Below the pieces are notes generated by a model, which saw nothing but the letters and a program-made list of their open reading frames with translations, had not been told where the DNA came from and made no database searches. From the NCBI GenBank assembly GCA_019915015.1, contig JAHBBC010000019.1:62001-126000 (forward strand): 64,000 nucleotides of DNA, written 5' to 3'. This document shows positions 54,043 through 64,000 of this stretch, piece by piece. The DNA is from Auriscalpium vulgare. Lineage: Eukaryota; Basidiomycota; Agaricomycetes; Russulales; Auriscalpiaceae. The position numbers and the translations under genes were made by a program. Position 1 is the stretch's first letter. Each line of letters starts with the position of its first letter.

Positions 54043-57000
54043 ATGCAAACTTTCAAGCATAGTAAGGGACTCGTGTCCAAGCTGATGTGGTGCTTTCAAT
54101 CTGTCCAAGGCATGTTGTTGATATTTGCTTTTCAAGTTTGATCACTTCATCCGTGTTGCAACAGATCCCTCTATGGACATTGATGATCCATCGCATGGCA
54201 AAGCCATCTTTACCACGTCATTTGCAATACTACGGGAGGTTGGTGAAATCTGTAGTGAAGTGCCATATATCAAAGGTGCTGCAGGCATCTTGCTGAGAAT
54301 CTTGATAATCAGTGATGTCTGTTTCTTACCATTCTCAACGAGTTGACTTCAACTGACATCAGAGTTATTGTGCAGATGCTCAGCATGAGGGACAAACAAA
54401 AGAGAGAGGCTATGCACAACATTGAGCACATATCTGCAATCCTGTTGGAGGTTTCAGAGTATGCCAGGAGCCATGCTTGGATGATTCCTCCAGATGTGAA
54501 GCATATCCTGGAGTTATGGCCACAGTGAGCTTCAAATATTCTCACTTCAGAGGGAAACTGCCCATTGTATTTAAGTGTATCTGATGTTATTTGTGTGCTC
54601 TTGTTGCAGAAAGTTGGAATGCATTGCAGCTGTGCTACACCAATTTGAAGATCACAAAAGGTCAGGCTGGAGAAAAATACTCAAGATCGGGGACCCAATG
54701 ACAGAGTTCAGGCATTGTAATTCTAAGTTGCAGCAACTTGCTCAAAGTTATCAAGTATGTGAACAAAGTTGAGTGTACTCATACGATAGACTAAAGTGTC
54801 TGTCAGACAACGTTATTACTCACTCTCCAGGCCAACACAGATATGGATGTACAGGTATGACTAATCCATTGAAACACTATCTAGAATAACATTATTTTTT
54901 AATCGTAGAAATTTTTGCCAGCTCAAAGGTATGGATTTACAGCAAGTAATCTATTACGTCTCAAACTAACCTTTCGCAGTATAAATACCAACATACCAGC
55001 TTACCCTTCAATCTTTTATGGCCGTGATAGCCATTTAAAAATCATCTTGAAACAATTAGGTTATAAGAATGGGCTGCCTGCATATGCAGCAATCATTGGT
55101 CCAGGAGGAATTGGAAAAACTACTGTGGCATTGGCAGTTCTGCATCATCCTATGACCATCCAAAGATTTGGAGAACATATCCATTTTATATCCTGTGAAG
55201 GATGTTTATCTGAAGTAATGCTGGTTCAAAATATAGCCAAAGTGCTTGGTGTAGGCAGCATTTTAGATAGTGGTCCACTGAAAGATAGTGTAATTTCTCA
55301 TCTAAAATCTTCTTCTGATACCTTGCTGTGTCTTGACAATTTTGAGACTCTATGGAACACAGATCATTCTATCAAAAGCATGGTAGAACAATTCATGAAT
55401 GATATCAAATTTATTTCATGTGTGTCACTTTTGATTACTATGAGAGGTCAGACATATCCAGAAGTTATTGCTTGGTCACAGCCATTACTTCCCCCCTTGG
55501 AGCCGTTTTCTATGGATATTGCACAAGAGCTATTTCAGCAAATATCAAATAAATGGGATGAATGGGCAGAACGGTTGGTTGCATCTGTTGATGGGCTTCC
55601 CCTTGCAATCACAATAATTGCAAATCTGGCGCAGTCATTTCAGTGCAAGGTCCTTTGGGAGCAGTGGGAGAAAGTCAATATTGGAGTTTTGGAAAGAGGC
55701 AGGGGCCATAGATTAACAAGCTTGGAAACCTCTATTCACCTGTCTATTGAAGGTCATCAATTGAGATCAAAGCCAGATGCCTTATTTATTTTGGGTCTCT
55801 TGGGAATACTTCCTGGAGGTTTGACTCTCAAAAGAATTCATCAGCTACAGTCAACATTTACAGGGATAGATGATATTCAAGATAGCGTCAAACCTCTACT
55901 TGAAAGTGGTTTGGTGCACCTTAAATTTGATGCTCTTCATGTCCATCCACTTATTTGTTACTATTGCCAGAAGCACCTTCCCTTGTCTGCTTCACATGTG
56001 AAGCTACTGGAAAAGCATTATGTTGAATTCACTCTCAAAGAATTAGATTCTGGCAGTGAAGTGAGCCTAGAACAGCTACTGGAATACACAAATACAGGAC
56101 ATATTCTGCTAAAATCTGTAAAAGACCAATGTCCCAGTAGAGACACATTAAGGGCTATTATGTCATACTCATGGCTAACATCTCTGGAGACCGGGTCATT
56201 TATTGAGGAGTTATTTTTCTTGTTACAACAATATGATAAATTTCTGTCTACAGATATGGTCATCAGATATTGGTTGCAGTGGGGCTCATGTTTGATGAAT
56301 ACTGGAGACTCTGTTGGAGCAAAAGTGAAATATCAGAATGCCTTGGCATATGCTGAACTACATAAAGATAGAGAATGGCAAGCTGAGGGTTTGATGTATC
56401 TTGGCATGTTATCACAGAGTCTGTCTGAGTACAATGAGTCTGCAAGATATGTACAGAGCGCTTTAATTCAATTCAAAAAGTGCCAAGATATCAATGGACA
56501 AGCCACTGCACTTTGTCAATTGAGCAAAACCTGTTTACTACAGTGCTTATATTTTGACGCTAAAGCATACGCACAAAAATCTATTGAGCTTTTTGAAAGT
56601 ATCAATGACCAATACTGCATTGGTGATGCCTGGATATGTATGGGTCAATGGTTTGTATCAGAGTGCAAACTTGATGATGCACGTGAATGCTATGAAAAGG
56701 CACTGAGTCTTTTTTGTAGAGCAAACAGTAGAACTGATCAAAGCTGTGCACTTGAGGAAATTGGAGATTCTTATCTAACAGAAGAAAATTATGAAGTTGC
56801 AAAGGATTACTACTACAAGGCTCTAGCACTTAGAAAACAAATTCATGGCTTGAAAAGGAACCCTGAAATTCTTCAATCAGTTGGACAGGTCCATATAGCT
56901 CTAGAAGAATATGAAACAGCACTGGAATTCTATCATCAAGCTGTATTGATAAATCAAAACAATCATGATCATGTCAAAGAAGGGAATTCACTTAGGGGAA

Positions 57001-57506
57001 TAGGTCATGCTTATTTGAACAGAGGTATGCATCCAGATGCCATCAACTATCTGGAGCAAGCAATAGTGGTTCATGAAAAGTGCAATGAAAAGCAGTCCTT
57101 AGCAGAAGACTTCAGCATGCTAGGCAAATTATACTATGATGTGGATAACTATGAGTTGGCTAAGGAGTATTGGATGAAAGCAATAAAACTCTGGGAGAAA
57201 TACAATGGAACAGAATCAGTAGCATATAACACCATGTGTGTTGGCTGGATTTATTTAGAAGACTGGCAACCAGAAGTGGCAGAAAAATATTTTCTTAAGG
57301 CTCTCTCCTTATGTGAAGAAAGAAACTTCTTGAATACACATTCAAGAGTGTTACGATCACTTGGAGACCTGTATAGAAAATGGGGAAACCCTAACCTAGC
57401 TGCTGATAGGTACAGAAAGGCTTTGGTTGTATTAGAAGGCATAACTAATCCCACTGCCACTGAATATTTCACCAATGCCTTGACAGAACTGAGATGTAAT
57501 GACTAA
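54043..57506 (+). CDS. NLR-type STAND protein: N-terminal helical domain, NB-ARC/NACHT-like ATPase, ten TPRs
   Basis: Proposed exons: 54043-54061, 54165-54311, 54365-54524, 54610-54754, 54831-54854 and 54909-57506, about 1,030 residues. The first two exons and the 54311 donor (54320 is an alternative) are less certain. The N-terminal domain (ILREVGEICSEVPYIKGAAG, then helices) is like those of fungal NLRs. P-loop GPGGIGKTT near residue 229, Walker B LLCLDNFE, sensor LLITMRG, GLPLAITIIANLA, then about ten 40-residue TPRs to the end. Fungal NLRs of this kind sense ligands and trigger heterokaryon incompatibility or immune-like cell death; the role here is inferred. Codon use is markedly AT-rich compared with all neighbours. 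No stop in the 2.6-kb last exon. Confidence 0.88.
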
Positions 57507-59835
57507 GGTTAAGCATTGCTTTTAGATTGACACTATTTGTTTGTACTATATAGATGTGCGTGCCAAACAAGTGTAGGGGCCACTGCTCAGAATCCAAATA
57601 GGGGATAGTGAGTGAAAATGGGGAGGATTCAAAGGTGAGGAGTGCCTTGTGGGTTGCATGAGGCACATTTTAGTACTACAGCTAAGTGAAAGGATGGCAG
57701 CCTCGAAGTTGTTGAGGACTCTAAGCAATAGCAACTCCCATCCCTCACCCACGTGCCCAAACTCGACAGGTGCAGACTTCAAGAAACATTATATTTGAAG
57801 AAGTAAAAACTATCACTATGGGTACTGGGGAAGAACAAATGCTTGAGGCCCCTGCGCGGCTCGAGGGGGAGAAAGGATGCAGCAGCAGGAAAGAGCGAGC
57901 CGACTGCGGGGCAAAGGGGAGAAGGGGGAGAAACGGCACCATCGGCCAAAGCGCCCAAAGGACCGGCACCTTCGAAAATTCCGACGCCCCGAGAACCGAG
58001 CATGCGGTGATGGACACAACCAGGTAGTAGGGCGGAATGCGTAACGTAGCACCAATCCCTAGAGCGCTGCAGAGATGTCGGTGTGTGTGCGAGCGAGCGT
58101 CAGGAGTCCCGGAGTAAGCGACGACCGTCTCCGATCAATCGTACTGCGATCCGATCGAGAGCGCAGCAGCGACAAGGCGATCGATCGACTCTCCGACCGA
58201 TCGGAAAGCAAGACTTCGACGTACAATGTCGGAAGACTGCGACGCGACTGCGATCGAGGACTCGGGCAAAGGGGCAACAACGATGGAACAAGATGAGAGC
58301 GATAAGACGTGAGGCGAGAACAAAGGCTAAGGCGATGACTGAGGCTGAGGCGCGAGAGCAGTCAACCGATGTTGACCGCTATACGATACGACGAGGGCGA
58401 GAGTGCACGACTTGTGCTCGGAGCGATGAGGGGGGAACGTAACTTGCATTTCGCAGAGTATCCGACGACTATTTATACGTTGCGACGAGTACAGTGCGTG
58501 TCCGATCGAGTAAGTACGGAGACATCGGAAAAGACAAAGAAAACAAGATAGCGGCGTCATATGAAATAATACGAACAATGAGTAGAGGTCATGCGCCGGT
58601 CAGACGACGAGGAGCGAGGCGGGGAACGGTGTCGAGCGAGCGATCAGCGCTGTCAAAGGACAAAGGAGGCGGCGCGGGAAACGATCCTCTCTGTCGTCGA
58701 CTGTGGGAAACAGCGTCGGGGAGCGCGGGAACGGACAATGCGCGCCATATCGAGCGCGATAGCGGTGGTCCGATGATGTGGGCACGAGGCTGCGCCTTCC
58801 GATTGCGAACGTTCGGAGTGCACCACTCTCGACGCGGTCGCGACTGGGTCACGTGTCGATCGCAAGTCGCGTCGTGACTGCGGGGGCGTAGCGCGGGTCG
58901 TAAGGCGCTAGGGCGCATCGGAGGGAAGCGGGCGAGTCGGTAGCGCTGAATCGGAGGACGTCGGGGTAGTCGGACTCGTGTGGCGGACAATGGGCAAGCG
59001 GACAATGAGCGACTGAGGCGGTACTCGGATGGCGTGAGAGCTCCGGAGCTGCGTAGCGCCGAACGTGGCTGTCGTGCGACCAGGCTGTACGAGTCTGATG
59101 GTAATCTGATGCGTCGTGACGGGCGTGGGAAATGCTGTGCTGGCGAGCGTGTGGCGACTGGGGGCGCGTGGTGCGAGCAGCGTGGGAGTTGGCGGGGCGT
59201 TCCGATCGTGGCGCAGGAAGGCCGAGGTCACGTGACCGAGGACTTGGTCGAAAATGCGAAAAGACAGTCGAGATCCCCTCCCAGCGCGGGACGGGGCTTG
59301 TCACCTCCTCCTCACTGAGAACCTGACCGTCCACGGTCAGTGCGTCGAGGCGATGCAGTCGTACGGGAGTAGTCGGAGAGCGAATTGAATGGCGGGGGAG
59401 TCGGAGACGAATAGCGGGCATGTCGGAAGCGATTAGCGGGGTCGGTCGGGATCGGATGACTGCGGCGGGCGAGGTCGGCGGAAAATACCCAAGTCGGAGG
59501 CGAACGTGCGAGTCTGGAGGGTCGTCGCAGGAAGGGTCGATACTGGATGAAGACGTAGGCGCCGTGGTGATGTCATGGGCTAGGCGCGGCGCGTCATGCA
59601 GCCGGGAAGGTGTACTTGGCTACCAAAGGCGATCGCAGGTGAGGCGGAGACGTGGGGTCGAAGTCCAAGTATCGCCGACCCGTTGCAGGCAGCACAAGGG
59701 CGCGACCACAAAATTTGACGAAGTCGAACGAGTCGCAAGGGCACAATGGGGGCGCCGGAATCGCATAAAAGGCGTGCGATCGCGAGTCGGAGGCATCATT
59801 CTCCTGCCTTCCTACCTCTGGCGCTTCGTCGAAAC
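57507..59835. other. No supported gene; CGA/TCG-rich block
   Basis: 57507-58060 is ordinary intergenic DNA. 58060-59800 is GC-rich and full of CGA, GATCG and GAGCGA units, with no credible protein. At 59303-59350 it contains a stretch also found inside the retroelement reading frame at 63675-63720. It may be retroelement-derived non-coding sequence (inference). Confidence 0.4.
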
Positions 59836-61897
59836 ATGTCCGCCCCCACTCCTCGCCGCCTCTCCGACGACAGCGTCGTTCGACAGCTCGAACGCGTCTT
59901 CAACCAGTGGTCCGACGGCGCTGACGCAGCGCAACGACTCCGATGGGTCCGCGACATGGCCAAGGCCATCGTGAGTACTTGTGCGACCCTTCGCCTGGAT
60001 TCGCGACTGACTTCTTCTCTTCAGGCTTTCGCCCACTCGTATCCGAACGTCGAGGCGCGACTCGCGCAAATCATCGTGGACTTCCGGGCGGTCTACCGGG
60101 AGCACGGCACACCGGAGTGGAAGGAGTTGGCGCGGGAAGCGCTGTACGACGCGTCGGAGTTGGCGAATGAGCCCGAGGTACGTGATCGCTTTCTTGGTTT
60201 ATGGCTTGCGACTGACTCCTTCCTCCAGGTAGACGACAACGGGTACTTCCAACAGATGCTCGCCAGCGACGCCGCGCCGGACGCGTTCGTCGCACCACTT
60301 GCTCCTGCGCAGCCTTCTCCCGCTCCTTCTCCCGCACCTCTCCCTGTCCAACCTCGCCGCTCAGTCCCTCCACCCTACCAGCCGACTCCTGCTCGTGCAG
60401 TGTCGCTGGCTCCGATCGCGGTCGAGGAGGTCCCGGAGTCGTCGGAAGACGGTGAGGTACACGAGTCGGGGAGCGACGAGATCGTCGAAGTCACTCCTCA
60501 CGTCGCGGAGTCCGTCGTCGCTCGCCGACGTAAAGGCGAGTCGGATAGGGAGTTCAGCACCCGGATGCAGTTCGCGAAGGCGCACGCCGACGCGCTCGTC
60601 ACTCGCATCCAAGTCGGCGAGTTCAACTACAAGGGCAAGGCGGTAAGTCCTGATCGCTTTGGTTCTCCGACCGCATGCTGACTCTTCCACAGGCTTGCGA
60701 CTACTGCGCGGAGACAGGCTCGGATGGGCGTATCGATTGTCGCTACAAGGCGACCCTCAAGCCGTCGGGATGGACCGTGGAGTGGAAGAAGTGCAGAAAG
60801 GCGAAGAAGGGGTGTCGGTGGAGTGAAGCCGAAGCGCGTGGTACGTCCTTTTTTTCTTTCTCCTGGTCGCAGCTGTTGACGTATGCTCGTAGCACTTATG
60901 CTTGCGCGCAAGGCGTCCGCGGCGGCCGGACACAAGACAGAGGCGGTCGTACCAGTCGCAGGCCACAAGCGGGTCGCGTCCGCGACTCCCGATCAAGAAG
61001 ACTCCGGCCCAGCTTTCAAGGCTCCGAAGAGGGCGCATGAGACCGCGCGCAAGGAGACACGGGCGTCGGCACAAGGTGAGTACTTCCTGTGACGTCCTCC
61101 GATCATTGCTGAAGTCGTCGTTGATCCCTTCTTAGGTCCTCCCCGTTCCTTCGTCGGCAAGCCTCCGCCGCCTGTCGCTGCCGCCGTCCCCGCACTAGCC
61201 AACATGGACGTTGACGTGACTCAAGAGGCCGGACTGTCGCATCAAGTCGAAGGAGCGCGTCAAGACGTGCCGCCAGAGTCGCAAACGCAACGGACGGTGC
61301 CAGGTACGAGCGGCCAGCTCTTCTTGGCGAGTCCCGAGGCGACGACTGACGTGCCGCGCTCAGGATCGGAACGCGCAGGCTCGTGGGTGCAAGAGGTCGC
61401 GGAGTGGCAAACGCCGCCGGTCGACGTGTTCGAGGCAGAGGAGGAGCCGGTCGCAGGTGAGTCGTGTCTTGGACTTGTTCGAGGCTATGCTAACCGTTTT
61501 CCTAGGTCCGTCGCATCCAGCGACCGCCCGTCCGACCGCCAGCAAGGGCAAGGGCAAGGGCAAGGCGCTCCGTCAACACATTCTCCCTCCCGGTCCACGT
61601 CCACGCGACTTCGTCGCGTTCCCTTCTTTCGCCTCTCTTCAAGACCTCGTTGCTGGGCCGATCGAGACGGTCTCGGGCGCCAGGACTCCGGGGGGCATCA
61701 AGCTCATCGTCAAGGAGGTGCGCAAGTCGCGCTCGGAGGAACTCGCTCAGATGTTCGCCCTCCGCGACTCGTTCATCGACGGCTGGTGGCGCGACGTTCG
61801 ATTGATCAACGCGCCACTCTGGAGGGCGTACGCGGCGGGGCAGGTGCCGAGGATCTTGCGCGAGGAAGACGAGTGGTACGAGGTGTTCGAGGAGTAG
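59836..61897 (+). CDS. Cys-cluster protein of unknown function next to a retroelement
   Basis: Seven exons, 59836-59970, 60025-60177, 60229-60642, 60693-60840, 60893-61075, 61136-61456 and 61506-61897, all in phase; 581 residues. The N-terminal part is helical (VRQLERVFNQWSDGADAAQR), then Pro-rich, then a Cys motif in exon 4 (ACDYCAET...IDC...WKKCRKAKKGCRW), a disordered Ala/Pro/Thr linker, and a C-terminal helical domain ending LREEDEWYEVFEE. An upstream in-frame ATG at 59746 would add 30 residues. Introns and gene integrity argue against a retroviral-type Gag, although the position convergent to pol (336 bp between stops) and the cysteines invite the comparison. Family not named. Confidence 0.65.
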
Positions 61898-62233
61898 GCG
61901 ACGGTTTTGGATGTGAGGCGACTTTGTAGATACCCTGTACTTGTAGTGCGACTTGTTTCCTTGCGCCTTGACTTAAATACGACCTTCTTGTCCGCTCCGA
62001 CTGTCTTGATGAACTCCTGGGAAACGCGAATTGACTCCGACTAAATGAGGATAAAAGAATGTGGGCGTCCGACTTAGTCGAACTAATGACTTTTGTTTAA
62101 GCCTCAGTAATCCTTCATAGGCTAAGGCCCTTTATCTTGAGTGGGCCTGCGCTACAGCGATACGACGCGAGCGACTTGGTGATGGGGATGGAAAAGGAAA
62201 GGAATGTCGGAGGGATGATGCGATCGGAACTCT
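61898..62233. other. Convergent 3' region
   Basis: 336 bp between the stop of the seven-exon gene and the stop of the integrase frame. No LTR-like end or polypurine tract is clear on the minus strand. Confidence 0.4.
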
Positions 62234-64000
62234 CTACACTTGGTCGGGGACTTCGTCTTCGTCGTCGGGTGCGTCGGGAAGGGGTGGCTCTTCGCCATCG
62301 TCGTTGCCATGTTGTGTCGAGGCTTCTAACTCGCGTAGTCGATGAGTGTCTATGTCGACGTCCGACAAGTGGAAGGGAATTTCCTTGCGAGCGAAGTAGG
62401 GGATGACTCGAAATGCGGCGATCGGACGGTCGAGTACAGAGCCGTCCAGCTCCGCGACGATGTATGCTCCTCCCCGATTGCGGGAGACGACGACTAGGGG
62501 CCCTAGGTAGCGTGGGCGCATCTTCCGATTGAGTGACTTCTCGATCGCAGTGTGTCGGATGAGTACTAGAGCGCCTCGCTTGAAGTCGAAGTTCTTGATG
62601 ACGTGCGAATGTTCCTTCTCGAACTTCCTAGCGTTCGCGAGTCGCTCAGCGTATACGTCCGATCGGAGAGCGGAGACTTGATCATGTCGTTTCTGCAGTG
62701 CGATTGCCCGTCGCGCGATGAGGTCTGTGGTTGAGAGAAGAGATTCGGGAGGGGGCTGGAGGTACGTCGCTTCAGAGATGTCGAGGGGAATGATCGGGTG
62801 ACATCCGGTGACAGCGAAGTATGGGGAGCAGCCCATGCGCTTCCGAACCGTGATACGTTCCGACCAGAACACCGAGAAAGCGCAGCGCGCCCACTGGGTC
62901 TGGTCACCATTCGCGGCCTTGTAGAGTGCTTGCCGAACGTCATAATGAGCACGTTCGACTATTCCGTTAGCACGAGAGTTGTAGCCTGAGATGCGAATGT
63001 GGCGTATGTGGTATTTCTTCTCAAGATGAACCAGGGCTTTGACAAAAGGACCGCCATTGTCAGTGACGACCTCCGACAGGGAACCCCAGCGACAGAGGAT
63101 GCTTTGGAAGATCCAATCCGCGATCGCGACGGCGTTCTCCTTCTTGAGTAGGGAGAACTCCGGGTAGGTCGTAAGTGAGCAGCGACCTTGGACGATATAG
63201 CGGTATCCTCCGGAGACGGGCATGTGCAGCGTGTCGACGTAGATCTTTGCGAACAAGGGAGCGGGAGTTGCGACGGTCGGAGGGATGAGCTTCTGGCGTT
63301 GTTGACAGAGGTGGCATGTGCGAACATACCACATAACGTCCGATTCATAGGACGGCCACCAGAAGCGTTCTCCGACTAGAGATCGAGTCGCAAAGACTCC
63401 GCGATGTCCGACTTTGTCGTGGCAGTCGACTAGGACTTGAATACGGCGCTTGGGGTGGGGGATGAGCTTGTGCGCGCCATCTCCTGAGCGTCGATAGAGT
63501 CGATTGCCGGTGCTGAAGAATCGGAGGGCGTATCGGACGAAAGTCGCAGATTCTTGGTCGGAAAGGTGATCTGGTCGCACGGGATCTTCTAACCATTCGC
63601 GAACATGGACTAGTCGCTCGTCGGCTTTGATCGCTGCATCGCTGCGTGGGACTTCGTCGTACGATAGCTCGGGCTCCTCCTCCTCACTGAGATCTTGACC
63701 GTCCGCGGTCAATGCGAACACAGCGTTGAGTCCTGGGGCGGGGAGGGAGGGAGCTTGGTCGGGTTTGACTGTGGAGCTATGCGTGGGGACTGCGAACAAA
63801 AATCCGTACAGGTTGTCGAGCCAATCGTCGTAGTCTTCGTCGGGGGGTTCCTCTGGATCGCCTGGCTGTCGGACGCGACGCGACAGTCCGTCGGGACCAT
63901 GTGCGATGCCTGGGACGTGTCGCAGGAGGAACTTGAAGACGAGGATGCCGATGATCCAGCGATTGATGCTAGCCGTCGGGACCAAATCGGGGTTCTTGAG
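62234..64000 (-). CDS. Ty3/gypsy retrotransposon Pol, RNase H end and integrase (partial)
   Basis: Open to the window edge; 583 codons from 63985 downward plus the edge bases. It opens with the end of RNase H (HVPGIAHGPDGLSRR). Then come a variable acidic linker, the integrase zinc domain (His189, His194, Cys224, Cys227, counted from 63985) and the rve core with Asp251, Asp309 (VVTDNGGPF) and Glu344 (NGIVERAHYDV). It ends in a basic C-terminal part and acidic tail. No chromodomain recognised. This is the 3' half of pol from a gypsy-type LTR element whose 5' part lies beyond 64000. The frame is unbroken, so the element may be young. No LTR could be identified inside the window. Confidence 0.9.
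   Translation of the reverse strand, partial: LKNPDLVPTASINRWIIGILVFKFLLRHVPGIAHGPDGLSRRVRQPGDPEEPPDEDYDDWLDNLYGFLFAVPTHSSTVKPDQAPSLPAPGLNAVFALTADGQDLSEEEEPELSYDEVPRSDAAIKADERLVHVREWLEDPVRPDHLSDQESATFVRYALRFFSTGNRLYRRSGDGAHKLIPHPKRRIQVLVDCHDKVGHRGVFATRSLVGERFWWPSYESDVMWYVRTCHLCQQRQKLIPPTVATPAPLFAKIYVDTLHMPVSGGYRYIVQGRCSLTTYPEFSLLKKENAVAIADWIFQSILCRWGSLSEVVTDNGGPFVKALVHLEKKYHIRHIRISGYNSRANGIVERAHYDVRQALYKAANGDQTQWARCAFSVFWSERITVRKRMGCSPYFAVTGCHPIIPLDISEATYLQPPPESLLSTTDLIARRAIALQKRHDQVSALRSDVYAERLANARKFEKEHSHVIKNFDFKRGALVLIRHTAIEKSLNRKMRPRYLGPLVVVSRNRGGAYIVAELDGSVLDRPIAAFRVIPYFARKEIPFHLSDVDIDTHRLRELEASTQHGNDDGEEPPLPDAPDDEDEVPDQV
62234..64000 (-). mobile_element. Ty3/gypsy-type LTR retrotransposon, 3' portion
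   Basis: Defined by the unbroken integrase frame; the element continues past the right edge. Its left (3') limit is not determined because no LTR is visible between 57.5 and 62.2 kb. Confidence 0.75.

Noticed and set aside
58849..59421. 190-codon minus-strand frame
   Set aside because: Low-complexity Arg/Ser/His-rich translation of the CGA-rich block; only the first about 20 residues resemble the retroelement frame, so it is not called a gene.
61898..62233. Possible LTR or polypurine tract at the 3' end of pol
   Set aside because: The purine-rich run (GGAAAAGGAAAGG) is on the wrong strand for a minus-strand element, and no repeated LTR-like sequence was found in the window.

Overview
The window looks like accessory DNA from a filamentous basidiomycete, most likely an Agaricomycete; the genus cannot be read from it. 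Evidence: genes split by many 42-66 nt GT-AG introns, GC-rich coding, and a basidiomycete-type gene set (large F-box-like family, FunK1-associated N-terminal domain, NB-ARC/TPR NLR, GH92 mannosidase, DUF2235 hydrolase). No tRNA, rRNA or CRISPR was seen.

Layout. 0.3-1.5 kb: a truncated FunK1-associated protein. 4.9-29.7 kb: seven copies (A-G) of one F-box-like family, all on the minus strand. Between them lie a Cys-cluster protein gene (9.4-11.6 kb), a complete PIF/Harbinger DNA transposon inserted in copy D (14.76-18.14 kb), a decayed unknown gene (21.8-22.8 kb) and a DUF2235 hydrolase (24.6-26.5 kb). 31.9-47.2 kb: three intact 11-exon O-methyltransferase paralogues, with an AMP deaminase pseudogene, a small Cys-rich protein gene, an 18-exon GH92 gene and F-box copy H between them. 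50.1-53.4 kb: F-box copies I and J. H, I and J are on the plus strand, so the family forms two opposed arms. 54.0-57.5 kb: an AT-rich NLR. 59.8-64.0 kb: a seven-exon gene convergent with a Ty3/gypsy integrase region that runs off the right edge.

How it fits together. The window is dominated by duplication. Ten F-box-like copies fall in three subfamilies (A, D, F, G, I, J; B, H; C, E). Eight appear intact, D is broken by a transposon and a 13-bp duplication, and H has lost its 3' end. Flanks were copied with the genes. Seven copies carry a CGG-N6-CCG site 347-488 bp upstream of the start, the form bound by Zn2Cys6 dimers, with the trinucleotides kept while the spacer varies. A second, decayed 'passenger' sequence recurs beside several copies, so the duplicated unit may once have held two genes. 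The F-box copies, NLR, O-methyltransferases, DUF2235 and GH92 genes do not form an obvious single pathway. They look like a fast-evolving region shaped by duplication and transposons. Gene models are manual splices and have no transcript support.
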